From contig JBAIAA010000743.1 of the NCBI GenBank assembly GCA_037893245.1, positions 62,001 to 126,000 on the forward strand: a stretch of 64,000 nucleotides of DNA, written 5' to 3'. The stretch comes from Crossaster papposus (Eukaryota; Echinodermata; Asteroidea; Velatida; Solasteridae). Under the pieces are notes generated by a model. The model was not told the origin of the DNA. It made no database searches and saw only the letters and a list, made by a program, of their open reading frames with translations. Position numbers and translations under genes: made by a program. Below are positions 1-12,844 of this stretch, piece after piece (position 1 is the stretch's first letter; the number at the start of each line of letters is the position of its first letter).

Positions 1-1030
1 TACCCCCAATAAGCTAGTTGACGGGTGCTGATACTACTAGTCTTCGTAGGTAGGTATCCTCACTCTTGACCTCACCCAACTCTTGTCCCTGACCCCTACC
101 CCCAATAAGCTAGTTGACGGGTGCTGATACTAGTCTTTGTAGAGGTATCCTCACCCTTAACCTCATCACCCAACTCTTGTCCCTGACCCCTACCCCCAAT
201 AAGCTAGTTGGCGGGTGTTGATACTAGTCTTCGTAGGTAGCTATCCTCACCTTTGACCTCACCCAACTCTTGTCCCTGACCCCTACCCCCAATAAGCTAG
301 TTGGCGGGTGCTGATACTAGTCTTCGTAGGTAGCTATCCTCACCCTTGACCTCACCCAACTCTTGTCCCTGACCCCTACCCCCAATAAGCTAGTTGGCGG
401 GTGCTGATACTAGTCTTTGTAGGTATAGGTATCCTCACCCTTAACCTCATCACCCAACTCTTGTCCCTGACCCCTTCCCCCAATAAGCTAGTTGACGGGT
501 GCTGATACTACTAGTCTTCGTAGGTAGGTATCCTCACTCCTGACCTCACCCAACTCTTGTCCTTGACCCCTACCCCCAATAAGCTAGTTGATGGGTGCTG
601 ATACTAGTCTTTGTAGGTAATAGGTATCCTCACCCTTGACCTCACCCAACTCTTGTCCTTGACCCCTACCCCCAATAAGCTAGTTGACTGGTGCTGATAC
701 TAGTCTTTGTAGGTAATAGGTATCCTCACCCTTGACCTCACCCAACTCTTGTCCTTGACCCCTACCCCCAATAAGCTAGTTGATGGGTGCTGATACTAGT
801 CTTTGTAGGTAATAGGTATCCTCACCCTTGACCTCACCCAACTCTTGTCCTTGACCCCTACCCCCAATAAGCTAGTTGACTGGTGCTGATACTAGTCTTT
901 GTAGGTAATAGGTATCCTCACCCTTGACCTCACCCAACTATTGTCCTTGACCCCTACCCCCAATAAGCTAGTTGACGGGTGCTGATACTAGTCTTTGTAG
1001 GTAGGTATCCTCACCCTTGACCTCACGCAA
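1..1030. repeat. Satellite A, ~94-bp tandem repeat
   Basis: About eleven head-to-tail copies of a ~94-bp unit. Each copy contains CCCCAATAAGCTAGTTG, then a GCTGATACTAGTCTT block, a short GTAGGTA tract of variable length, and CTCACCCAACTCTTGTCC. Copies differ by a few substitutions and by small indels in the GTAGGTA stretch. The array runs off the left edge of the window and stops at about 1030, where the sequence becomes AT-rich. No coding capacity is seen. Confidence 0.95.
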
Positions 1031-2744
1031 ACTCTTGAGGTATCTCCTCATAATTCAGTTTTTTTTTATGTTTGCATATAGTGTATACTTTCTTTAAGGT
1101 TGTCGAAGTATGCTGAAATATGTCAACTTTTCTTGACACCCAGATCATCAATCAAAAATTGTCATGTGTGTTCAATGTGTGTTCCAGTTTGCGCTGCGAT
1201 TATTGTAAGGGAGACCAAGCCCAGGCTCAGGCCAATGGCACAACCATGATATTTCCGGCCTTGCTCATGTCGTGTTTATCTGTAATCTATTTTGAATCTC
1301 GGAAAAACTTTGTGTATATATACGGCATCTTACGCGAACTGGTTAATAAATGACCTTCACTTGATGGACATGAAACCTGGACAAGACAACTTCTGGAGGA
1401 AAAATTTCCTGTCTATCCAAACTAGGTTTTCTAGTTGGATAGTACTGGAAATAGGCTTTTCCACCCTGTACCACAATGCACATTGTCCATACTTTTGTAA
1501 TATATGTTAAATAATATTGAAACTGTTCTTCATGAAGAAGAGTATAGCTGTGTACATTGTACTACTTGAATTAAATGATCAATTTGTATTTCTCTGCCCC
1601 TTTCTTTATATAGCCATGCAGTCCCACTGTATTTAGACCATAATTGAAGGCTCCAAATGAAACCAGATGCTTTGCAGCTACTGGAATCACCTACCACGGC
1701 ATCCTTAGGTCTGTTGGATGCCATTTTGTAGCTTCGAAGAACTCAATTTGTTTGTAGTCCATGGATGATCATTTGTTAGATGTAAAGGGACTTTCTTTCT
1801 TTTACTTCAAATTGTATGTTAAATGTAGCTTTTGTGAGTGTGTGGTGCGGGTATTTTTGTACAGGGAGGATAGACAATTGAGCCACTATGCCTAAATGGA
1901 TGCAACAGACATGTTGCTGTAGAGATGATAAACCAAGAACTTGTTAAAGTAAATAAATGGCTTTTATGCAATAAGCTTTCAGGCAACTTCAAAACAAAAC
2001 TTAAGAACAACATTAGTTTGCAAAAGAGTTTAAAGATAATGTTTCAAGTCAATACTATTGGATGTTATTTAGATCAGAGTATCAACTCGTTTATTGTAAT
2101 AGAAAAGATAATTCCTATCATATATCATTCAAGTGAATTTCTGTCTTGTCCCTTGTCCGTAAACACTTGTTACCAGGTGCGGTTCTACTGGGGGCTTTTG
2201 TCTAGCCCCCCCCCCCCCCCCCAAAAAAAAGCAATAAAAAGTACATTCATGAAAATAAGTATACTGGATCTGCAAAAGTTAGAAGTTGATGTCACGTGCG
2301 AAGGGTATAGCCCCCCTAAAATTTTGGCTCTAGTACCGCAATTGCTTGTTACACATGTACTAGTAAATATTAATGTATTCCGGTTCTACATATACTGTCA
2401 CGTAAGTTTGGTTTCATATTTGTCTGTCTCACTGACTGTCACAATAAAACCTCCTTTTCTTTGTATTTAATAGGCAGTGTAAATAATTGTGTATTTTTGT
2501 TTTTTAAACATGTGTCCATGTATAAGTGGGCCAGAGCCCTAGACGTACAGATGTGTTCTTTGTCCTAATAGGGAGAACATAAAAGCTTGCTTTGCTCTTC
2601 CTACATGTTGATATTGCACTGTAGTAATTGTAATATTATATTACTAATTTACTAATAAACTTTATGGATATATCATATTGTTAACCCCATGGGTTATCAA
2701 TTGTCAATTTATTTGCACTGTATATCCACATGAAAATGAATGTG
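1031..2744. other. Non-repetitive AT-rich spacer, no gene recognised
   Basis: The stretch lies between two satellites. It contains one eroded miniature transposon at 1184-1342, a 17-base C run at 2206-2222 followed by A-rich sequence, and an AATAAA word near 2652. Short open frames occur, the longest on the plus strand at 1925-2470, but none resembles a known family or has convincing splice sites or composition. I see no supportable gene. Confidence 0.5.
1184..1342 (-). mobile_element. TTAA-flanked MITE family 1, eroded copy
   Basis: The right end reads GCGCGAACTGG followed by TTAA at 1343-1346, and the left end is an eroded CCAGTTTGCGCTG. In between are the family's typical words CCGGCCTTGCTC and CGTGTTTAT. 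It lies in inverted orientation relative to the copy at 29000. The left TTAA has decayed to TGTT. It is a non-autonomous DNA transposon with no coding capacity, and one of six copies in the window. Confidence 0.75.
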
Positions 2745-2762
2745 TGAATTACCGGTACTTGA

Positions 2763-4079
2763 CTTACAGCCCAATACTGGAATTACAGCCCAATACTCGA
2801 ATTACAGCCCAATACTAGACTTACAGCCCAATACTCGCCCAATAATCGGATTACAACCCAATTGATACTCAACTTGGGACCAAATACTCAAATTACAGCC
2901 CAATACTAGAATTACAGACCAATACTAGACTTACAGCCAATACTCGACTTACAGCTCATTACTCGACTTACAGCCCATTACTCGACTTACAGCCCATTAC
3001 TCGACTTACAGCCCATTACTTGAATTACAGCCCAATACTCGAATTACAGACCAATACTCGAATTACAGACCAATACTTGAATTACAGCCCATTACTCGAC
3101 TTACAGCCCATTACTCGACTTGCAGCCCAATACTCGACTTACAGCCCATTACTCGAATTACAGACCAATACTCGAATTACAGACCAATACTTGAATTACA
3201 GCCCATTACTCGACTTACAGCCCATTACTCGACTTGCAGCCCAATACTCGACTTACAGCCCATTACTCGAATTACAGACCAATACTCGAATTACAGACCA
3301 ATACTTGAATTACAGCCCATTACTCGACTTACAGCCCATTACTCGACTTACAGCCCAATACTCGACTTACAGCCCAATACTCAAATTACAGACCAATACT
3401 AGACTTACAGACCAATACTCGACTTACAGCCCAATACTCGACTTACAGCCCAATACTCGACTTACAGCCCAATACTTGAGTTACAAACCAATACTCGACT
3501 TACAGCCCAATACTCGACTTACAGCCCAATACTCGACTTACAGCCCATTACTCGACTTACAGCCCAATACTCGAATTACAGCCCAATACTCGACTCACAG
3601 CCCAATACTTGATTTACAGCCAAATACTCGACTTGCAGCCCAACACTCGACTTGCAGCCCAACACTCGACTTACAGCCCATTACTCGACTTACAGCCCAA
3701 TACTCGAATTACAGCCCAATACTCGAATTACAGCCCAATACTCGAATTACAGCCAATACTCAAATTACGTAGTCGAATTGCAGCACAATACTCAAATTAC
3801 AGCCCAATACTCGACTTACAGCCCGATAATCGGATTACAGCCCGATACTCGGATTACAGCCCAATACTCAAATTACAGCACAATATTCAACTTAGAGCCC
3901 ATTACTCGACTTACAGCCCAATACTCAAATCACAGCCCAATACTCGACTTAAAGCCCGATAATCGGATTACAGCCTGATACTCGGATTACAGCCCAATAC
4001 TCGACTCGCAGTACAATACTCGACTCACAGTACATTACTCGACTTACAGCCATTACTCGACTTACAGCCCAATATACTG
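2763..4079. repeat. Satellite B, 19-bp tandem repeat
   Basis: About 70 imperfect copies of the 19-bp unit CTCGACTTACAGCCCAATA. Common variants are GAATTACAG for GACTTACAG, and CATTA or GACCA inside the unit. Because the unit is 19 bp, successive copies shift frame, so the open frames here translate as a 19-residue pattern. Longer blocks repeat within the array, for example around 3040-3330, which suggests segmental duplication. No gene is supported. Confidence 0.95.
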
Positions 4080-4256
4080 GGCCATCTCTTTAATTGTGGG
4101 CCATCTCTTTAATTATGGGATATATCACTTCAATTATGGGATATATCACTTCAATTATGGGATATATCACTTCAATTATGGGATATATCTTTTCAATTAT
4201 GGGCTATATCTTCAATTATGGGCTATCTCTTCATTTATGGGCTATTTCTTTATTGT
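4080..4256. repeat. Satellite D, left outlier block (21-bp family)
   Basis: A short block of the same ATGGGATATATC-CTTCAATT family that fills 7.2-11.5 kb, followed by variants with GGGCTATATCTTCAATT and CATTTATGGGC. It is separated from the main array by the unrelated satellite C, so satellite D lies on both sides of satellite C. Confidence 0.9.
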
Positions 4257-7183
4257 ATGCTCTAATTATTTTTGCATAATTATCATATTTTGACCTAATT
4301 TTCATACAAATGCAAGGCTAACCCCTTATCAATTAATTTAAGGGACATTAGAGACATTTTTGCATAATTATTGTATTTTGACCTAATTTGCATATATGCA
4401 TAATTATCATATTTTGACCTAATTTGAATACAAATGCAAGGCTGACCCCTTATCAATTAATTTAAAGAACATTGGAGACATTTTTGCATAATTATCATAT
4501 TTTGACCTAATTTGAATACAAATGCAAGGCTAATCCCTTATCAATTAATTTAAGAAACATTTGAGACATTTTTGCATAATTATCATATTTTGACCTAATT
4601 TGCCTACAAATGCAAGGCTAACCCATTATCAATTAATTTAAAAAATATTGGGGACGTTTTTGCATAATTATCATATTTTGACCTAATTGCATACAAATGC
4701 AAGGCTAACCCCTTATCAATTAATTTAAGGGACATTGGAGAAATATTTGCATAATTATCATATTTTGACCTAATTTGCATAGTATGCATAATTAACATAT
4801 TTTGACCTAATTTGTATACAAATGCAAGGCTAACCCCTTATCAATTATTTTAAGGGACATTAGAGACATTTTTGCATAATTATCACATTTTGACCTAATT
4901 TGCATATTATGCATAATTATCATTTTTTGACCTAATTTGCATACAAATGCAAGGCTAACCCCTTATCAATTAATTTAAGAAACCTTTGAGACATTTTTGC
5001 ATAATTATCATATTTTGACCTAATTTGCCTACAAATGCAAGGCTAACCCTTTATCAATTAATTTAAGGAACAATAGAGCATTTTTTGCATAATTATCATA
5101 TTTTGACCTAATTTGCATACAAATGCAAGGCTAACCCCTTATCAATTAATTTAAGGGACATTGAAGAAATTTTTGCATAATTATCATATTTTGACCTAAT
5201 TTGCATACAAATGCAAGGCTAACCCCTTATCAATTAATTTAAGGGACATTGAAGAAATTTTTGCATAATTATCATATTTTGACCTAATTTGCATAGTATG
5301 CATAATTAACATATTTTGACCTAATTTGCATACAAATGCAAGGCTAAACCCTTATCAATTAATTTAAGGGACATTATAGACATTTTTGCATAATTATAAT
5401 ATTTTGACCTAATTTTCATACAAATGCAAGGCTAACCCCTTATCAATTAATTTAAGGAACATTAGAGAAATGTTTGCATAATTATCATATTTGGACCTAA
5501 TTTTCATACAAATGCAAGGCTAACCCCTTATCAATTAATTTAAGGAACATTATAGAAATGTTTGCAAATTATCATATTTGGACCTAATTTGCATATATGC
5601 ATAATTATCATATTTTGACCTAATTTGTATACAAATGCAAGGCTAACCCCTTATCAATTATTTTAAGGGACATTAGAGACATTTTTGCATAATTATCACA
5701 TTTTGACCTAATTTGCATATTATGCATAATTATCATTTTTTGACCTAATTTGCATACAAATGCAAGGCTAACCCCTTATCAATTAATTTAAGAAACCTTT
5801 GAGACATTTTTGCATAATTATCATATTTTGACCTAATTTGCCTACAAATGCAAGGCTAACCCTTTATCAATTAATTTAAGGAACAATAGAGCATTGTTTG
5901 CATAATTATCATATTTTGACCTAATTTGCATACAAATGCAAGGCTAACCCCTTATCAATTAATTTAAGGGACATTGAAGAAATTTTTGCATAATTATCAT
6001 ATTTTGACCTAATTTGCATAGTATGCATAATTAACATATTTTGACCTAATTTGCATACAAATGCAAGGCTAAACCCTTATCAATTAATTTAAGGGACATT
6101 ATAGACATTTTTGCATAATTATCATATTTTGACCTAATTTTCATACAAATGCAAGGCTAACCCCTTATCAATTAATTTAAGGAACATTAGAGAAATGTTT
6201 GCATAATTATCATATTTGGACCTAATTTGCATATATGCATAATTATCATATTTTGACCTAATTTGTATACAAATGCAAGGCTAACCCTTATCAATTAATT
6301 TAAGGGACAGAGAAATTTTTGCATAATTATCACATTTGGACCTAATTTGCATATATGCATAATTATCATATTTTGACCTAATTTGTATACAAATGCAAGG
6401 CTAACCCCTTATCAATTAATTTAAGGGACAGAGACATTTTTGCATAATTATCACATTTTGACCTAATTTGCATATTATGCATAATTATCATTTTTTGACC
6501 TAATTTGCATACAAATGCAAGGCTAACCCCTTATCAATTAATTTAAGAAACCTTTGAGACATTTTTGCATAATTATCATATTTTGACCTAATTTGCCTAC
6601 AAATGCAAGGCTAACCCTTTATCAATTAATTTAAGGAACATTAGAGCATTTTTTGCATGATTATCATATTTTGACCTAATTTGCATACAAATGCAAGGCT
6701 AACCCTTTATCAATTAATTTAAGGAACATTAGAACATTTTGTTCATAATTATCACATTTTGACCTAATTTGCATATTATGCATAATTAACATATTTTGAC
6801 CTTATTTGCATACAAATGCAAGGCTAACCCCTTATCAATTAATTTAAGTGACTTTTGAGAGATTTGTGCATAATTATCATATTTTGACCTAATTTGCATA
6901 TATGCATAATCATCATATTTTGACCTAATTTGCATACAAATGCAAGGCTAACCCCTTATCAATTAATTAAAAAAATATTGGAGACATTTTTGCATAATTA
7001 TCATATTTTGACCTAATTTGCATATTATGCATAATTTTGACCTAATCTGCATACAAATGCAAGGCTAACCCCTTATCAATTAATTTAAGGGACATTAGAG
7101 ATATGTTTGCATAATTATCATATTTTGACCTAATTTTCATACAAATGCAAGGCTAACCCCTTATCAATTAATTTAAGGGACAT
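4257..7183. repeat. Satellite C, ~88-bp repeat with higher-order units
   Basis: A monomer of roughly 88 bp. It begins TTTGCATAATTATCATATT, continues TTGACCTAATTTGCATAC and AAATGCAAGGCTAACCCC, and ends with TTATCAATTAATTTAAG plus a variable ACATTAGAGACA linker. Some monomers carry an extra TTTGCAT-ATTATGCATAA insertion. Diagnostic variants recur together (TATCACATTTTG, then CATTTTTTGACC, then AAACCTTTGAGAC) at about 4881, 5694 and 6449, which gives a higher-order repeat of about 750-815 bp. It passes directly into satellite D at about 7184. Confidence 0.92.
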
Positions 7184-10100
7184 TATGGGATATATCACTT
7201 CAATTATGGGATATATCTCTTCAATTATGGGATATATCTCTTCAATTATGGGCTATATCTTCAATTATGGGCTATCTCTTCATTTTTGGGCTATCTATTT
7301 AATTATTGGCTATTTCTTCATTTATGGGCTATCTCTTTATTTATGGGCATCTCTTTAATTATTGGCCATCTCTTTAAATATGGGATATATCACTTCAATT
7401 ATGGGATATATCACTTCAATTATGGGATATATCTCTTCAATTATGGGATATATCTCTTCAATTATGGGATATATCTCTTCAATTATGGGCTATATCTTCA
7501 ATTATGGGCTATCTCTTCATTTATGGGCTATCTATTTAATTATTGGCTATTTCTTCATTTATGGGCAATCTCTTTATTTATGGGCATCTCTTTAAATATG
7601 GGATATATCACTTCAATTATGGGATATATCACTTCAATTATGGGATATATCTCTTCAATTATGGGATATGTCTCTTCAATTATGGGATATATCTCTTCAA
7701 TTATGGGATATATCTCTTCAATTATGGGCTATATCTTTAATTATTGGCTATCTCTTCATTTATGGGCTATCTCTTTATTTATGGGCATCTCTTTAAATAG
7801 GATATATCACTTCAATTATGGGATATATCACTTCAATTATGGGATATATCACTTCAATTATGGGATATATCACTTCAATTATGGGATATATCACTTCAAT
7901 TATGGGATATATCTCTTCAATTATAGGCTATATCTTCAATTATGGGCTATATCTTCATTTATGGGCTATCTATTTAATTATTGGCTTTCTTCATATATGG
8001 GCTTTCTCTTTATTTATGGGCATCTCTTTAATTATGGGATATATACTTCAATTATGGGATATATCACTTCAATTATGGGATATATCACTTCAATTATGGG
8101 ATATATCACTTCAATTATGGGATATATCTCTTCAATTATGGGCTATATCTTCAATTATGGGCTATATCTTCATTTATGGGCTATCTATTTATTATTGGCT
8201 TTCTTCATATATGGGCTTTCTCTTTATTTATGGGCATCTCTTTATTTATGGGCATCTCTTTAATTATGGGATATATACTTCAATTATGGGATATATCACT
8301 TCAATTATGGGATATATCACTTCAATTATGGGATATATCACTTCAATTATGGGATATATCACTTCAATTATGGGATATATCTCTTCAGTTATGGGCATCT
8401 CCTTAAAAATATGGGATATATCACTTCAATTGTGGGATATATCTCTTCAATTGTGGGATATATCTCTTCAATTGTGGGATATATCTCTTCAATTGTGGGA
8501 TATATCTCTTCAATTGTGGGATATATCTCTTCAATTGTGGGATATATCTCTTCAATTATGGGATATATCTCTTCAATTATGGGATATATCTCTTCAATTA
8601 TGGGATATATCTCTTCAATTATGGGATATATCTCTTCAATTATGGGATATATCTCTTCAATTATGGGATATATCTCTTCAATTATGGGATATATCTCTTC
8701 AATTATGGGATATATCTCTTCAATTATGGGATATATCTCTTCAATTATGGGATATATCTCTTCAATTATGGGATATATCTCTTCAATTATGGGATATATC
8801 TCTTCAATTATGGGATATATCTCTTCAATTATGGGATATATCTCTTCAATTATGGGATATATCTCTTCAATTATGGGATATATCTCTTCAATTATGGGAT
8901 ATATCTCTTCAATTATGGGATATATCTCTTCAATTATGGGATATATCTCTTCAATTATGGGATATATCTCTTCAATTATGGGATATATCTCTTCAATTAT
9001 GGGATATATCTCTTCAATTATGGGATATATCTCTTCAATTATGGGATATATCTCTTCAATTATGGGATATATCTCTTCAATTATGGGATATATCTCTTCA
9101 ATTATGGGATATATCTCTTCAATTATGGGATATATCTCTTCAATTATGGGATATATCTCTTCAATTATGGGATATATCTCTTCAATTATGGGATATATCT
9201 CTTCAATTATGGGATATATCTCTTCAATTATGGGATATATCTCTTCAATTATGGGATATATCTCTTCAATTATGGGATATATCTCTTCAATTATGGGATA
9301 TATCTCTTCAATTATGGGATATATCTCTTCAATTATGGGATATATCTCTTCAATTATGGGATATATCTCTTCAATTATGGGATATATCTCTTCAATTATG
9401 GGATATATCTCTTCAATTATGGGATATATCTCTTCAATTATGGGATATATCTCTTCAATTATGGGATATATCTCTTCAATTATGGGATATATCTCTTCAA
9501 TTATGGGATATATCTCTTCAATTATGGGATATATCTCTTCAATTATGGGATATATCTCTTCAATTATGGGATATATCTCTTCAATTATGGGATATATCTC
9601 TTTAATTATGGGATATATCTCTTTAATTATGGGATATATCTCTTTAATTATGGGATATATCTCTTTAATTATGGGATATATCTCTTTAATTATGGGATAT
9701 ATCTCTTTAATTATGGGATATATCTCTTTAATTATGGGATATATCTCTTTAATTATGGGATATATCTCTTCAATTATGGGATATATCTCTTCAATTATGG
9801 GATATATCTCTTCAATTATGGGATATATCTCTTCAATTATGGGATATATCTCTTCAATTATGGGATATATCTCTTCAATTATGGGATATATCTCTTCAAT
9901 TATGGGATATATCTCTTCAATTATGGGATATATCTCTTCAATTATGGGATATATCTCTTCAATTATGGGATATATCTCTTCAATTATGGGATATATCTCT
10001 TCAATTATGGGATATATCTCTTCAATTATGGGATATATCTCTTCAATTATGGGATATATCTCTTCAATTATGGGATATATCTCTTCAATTATGGGATATA

Positions 10101-11540
10101 TCTCTTCAATTATGGGATATATCTCTTCAATTATGGGATATATCTCTTCAATTATGGGATATATCTCTTCAATTATGGGATATATCTCTTCAATTATGGG
10201 ATATATCTCTTCAATTATGGGATATATCTCTTCAATTATGGGATATATCTCTTCAATTATGGGATATATCTCTTCAATTATGGGATATATCTCTTCAATT
10301 ATGGGATATATCTCTTCAATTATGGGATATATCTCTTCAATTATGGGATATATCTCTTCAATTATGGGATATATCTCTTCAATTATGGGATATATCTCTT
10401 CAATTATGGGATATATCTCTTCAATTATGGGATATATCTCTTCAATTATGGGATATATCTCTTCAATTATGGGATATATCTCTTCAATTATGGGATATAT
10501 CTCTTCAATTATGGGATATATCTCTTCAATTATGGGATATATCTCTTCAATTATGGGATATATCTCTTCAATTATGGGATATATCTCTTCAATTATGGGA
10601 TATATCTCTTCAATTATGGGATATATCTCTTCAATTATGGGATATATCTCTTCAATTATGGGATATATCTCTTCAATTATGGGATATATCTCTTCAATTA
10701 TGGGATATATCTCTTCAATTATGGGATATATCTCTTCAATTATGGGATATATCTCTTCAATTATGGGATATATCTCTTCAATTATGGGATATATCTCTTC
10801 AATTATGGGATATATCTCTTCAATTATGGGATATATCTCTTCAATTATGGGATATATCTCTTCAATTATGGGATATATCTCTTCAATTATGGGATATATC
10901 TCTTCAATTATGGGATATATCTCTTCAATTATGGGATATATCTCTTCAATTATGGGATATATCTCTTCAATTATGGGATATATCTCTTCAATTATGGGAT
11001 ATATCTCTTTAATTATGGGATATATCTCTTTAATTATGGGATATATCTCTTTAATTATGGGATATATCTCTTTAATTATGGGATATATCTCTTTAATTAT
11101 GGGATATATCTCTTTAATTATGGGATATATCTCTTTAATTATGGGATATATCTCTTTAATTATGGGATATATCTCTTTAATTATGGGATATATCTCTTTA
11201 ATTATGGGATATATCTCTTTAATTATGGGATATATCTCTTTAATTATGGGATATATCTCTTTAATTATGGGATATATCTCTTTAATTATGGGATATATCT
11301 CTTTAATTATGGGATATATCTCTTTAATTATGGGATATATCTCTTTAATTATGGGATATATCTCTTTAATTATGGGATATATCTCTTTAATTATGGGATA
11401 TATCTCTTTAATTATGGGATATATCTCTTTAATTATGGGATATATCTCTTTAATTATGGGATATATCTCTTTAATTATGGGATATATCTCTTCAATTATG
11501 GGATATATCTCTTCAATTATGGGCTATCTATCTAATTATT
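7184..11540. repeat. Satellite D, 21-bp tandem array
   Basis: The unit is 21 bp, starts ATGGGATATATCTCTTC and ends AATT. From 7.2 to 8.4 kb the array is heterogeneous: runs of the unit alternate with ~200-bp cassettes containing GGGCTATCTCTTCATTTATGG variants. From 8411 to about 11500 it is a nearly perfect array of about 147 units. Inside it are blocks of variants: GTGGG units near 8430-8545, CTTTAATT units at about 9600-9767 (8 units) and again at about 11005-11490 (about 23 units). All three plus-strand frames lack stops because 21 is a multiple of three, so kilobase-long open frames of MGYISSI type arise by chance. I do not regard them as genes. Confidence 0.97.
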
Positions 11541-12838
11541 GGCTATCTCTTCATTTATGTGTAGGTGGGTGTTGGGGTGTAGGTGGGCTAGCACCCCCAA
11601 CTGGCAGCGTGCCCACCCACACCCCACTTGTGTCAACCCAGACAACGAGCAATGTGCCCATCCACACAACCGCTGAAGTGGTGTATGGATTCTTTCCAGG
11701 GATGCATTAGTGCACATGAATTGATTGACGAAAAGTCCACCGACAACACAACAATTATACAATTTCTTCTGCATTTTCCTTTAATATTTTTATTGTATGC
11801 AAGTTTACTTACGAGGCTATGCTTAAATTAAGGTAATGTTTGTATATAAAGTCAATTTTTCTAAGTTAACTGTACAGAACTACGTGTTCATATCAAATTT
11901 GAGTAATTATTAAATACAAAATTTGGAGACTTTCAATTCAGAAGCTCGCTTTAGTATAAAAAATGTCCGAAATCTGTAATATCTGTCACTGGGAATTGTA
12001 AAAGGAAGTAATAAATATTAACAAGATTATTGAAAAAGGTTTCAAGGCTGGTTTATACTTGACGCGAATGTTAATATGTGTAGTCACAAAACAAACTCAC
12101 AGAGAATTTTTCATGACGTCAAATTGGCATCACATTCGTTTTCGTGTGAAGTATAAACCGGCCTTCAGAGAGTAAGTCCTTTCTCACCGTGGAAAAACCA
12201 TGAAGAAAAGAAGTTCAGAATGCAGAACAAGGGAAGGGGAGTTTATGATATTTAACCAGAAGAGAAACATCATAAATAACTTACTCCGGCAACTGATTAA
12301 ATAACTCCTGCCACTGATTAATTAAAATGATTATTATCCCTAATTTACTATCACAATTTCTTTTTTCAAATGAAGTGAAATACATTTTAAAAAAACAGAT
12401 GAACAACAGTCTTTGTTTTACTGTAATGGTTACAGAAAATAACAGGTACGGTATCCAATGCGGTACTGGGGATATTATTTGAAAGACGAGCTTAACAAAA
12501 TAAAGAAATCAGATTAAAACCCCCCCGAAAAAAAATTCACAGACATTCCCATTCTAAATAAAAAAATACACAAAAATATATTATAAAAAAGAAGAACAAG
12601 ATAGGGGTGGGCTGGCTGCAAATAATGATCTTAAAGTAAAAGTAAAATAGTATCCGTCTTGCACTCAAGAGACTGACTTCGAATGGTTGAAAGAAAGTTG
12701 TTTTCTTTGTTAACTTTTCAGAAATAAATTGAATGTTATCGTACATTTTGTTCAAAGTATCAAAATCTTTGGCAAGTCTTTTTTTATATTTTTGTAAAAG
12801 TTTTCCAAAGTTTTATACTACATGTAGATGGATAATAT
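11541..12838. other. Spacer next to satellite D, no gene recognised
   Basis: This is AT-rich, mostly unique sequence. It starts with a GC-rich patch at 11560-11660 that can fold into a hairpin, and includes a palindromic miniature transposon at 12044-12165. An AATAAA word on the minus strand near 11789 and another at 12839-12844 are possible 3' ends for the large zinc-finger gene upstream. No coding region is supported. Confidence 0.45.
12044..12165. mobile_element. Palindromic MITE family 3
   Basis: The left end reads AAGGCTGGTTTATACTTGA and the right end GTATAAACCGGCCTT, which are imperfect inverted repeats. GACGCGAATG and CACATTCG form inner arms. The element is about 122 bp and non-coding. 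A related, more diverged element lies at 37245-37420. The superfamily is not determined, because I cannot define a clear target-site duplication. Confidence 0.6.
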
Positions 12839-12844
12839 TTTATT
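12839..12844 (-). terminator. Candidate poly(A) signal for the large zinc-finger gene
   Basis: An AATAAA word on the minus strand about 2.1 kb downstream of the stop codon at 14980. An ATTAAA at about 13217-13222 is an alternative. The hexamer alone is weak evidence in AT-rich DNA, so the length of the 3' UTR is uncertain. Confidence 0.3.

Noticed and set aside
3020-3978. Overlapping frames rich in LQPNTR and YSPLLD repeats
   Set aside because: These are translations of the 19-bp satellite in shifting frames. All forward frames show the same peptide pattern, so there is no sign of coding selection.
1-4079. CRISPR-like arrays
   Set aside because: The repeats are head-to-tail with no unique spacers between units, and the window is clearly eukaryotic.
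7286-11710. Kilobase-long open reading frames with repeated MGYISSI, WDISLQL or GIYLFNY units
   Set aside because: All three forward frames are open across the array only because the 21-bp unit lacks stops and is a multiple of three. The product is pure repeat with no domain, and the frames end within a few units of the array edge.
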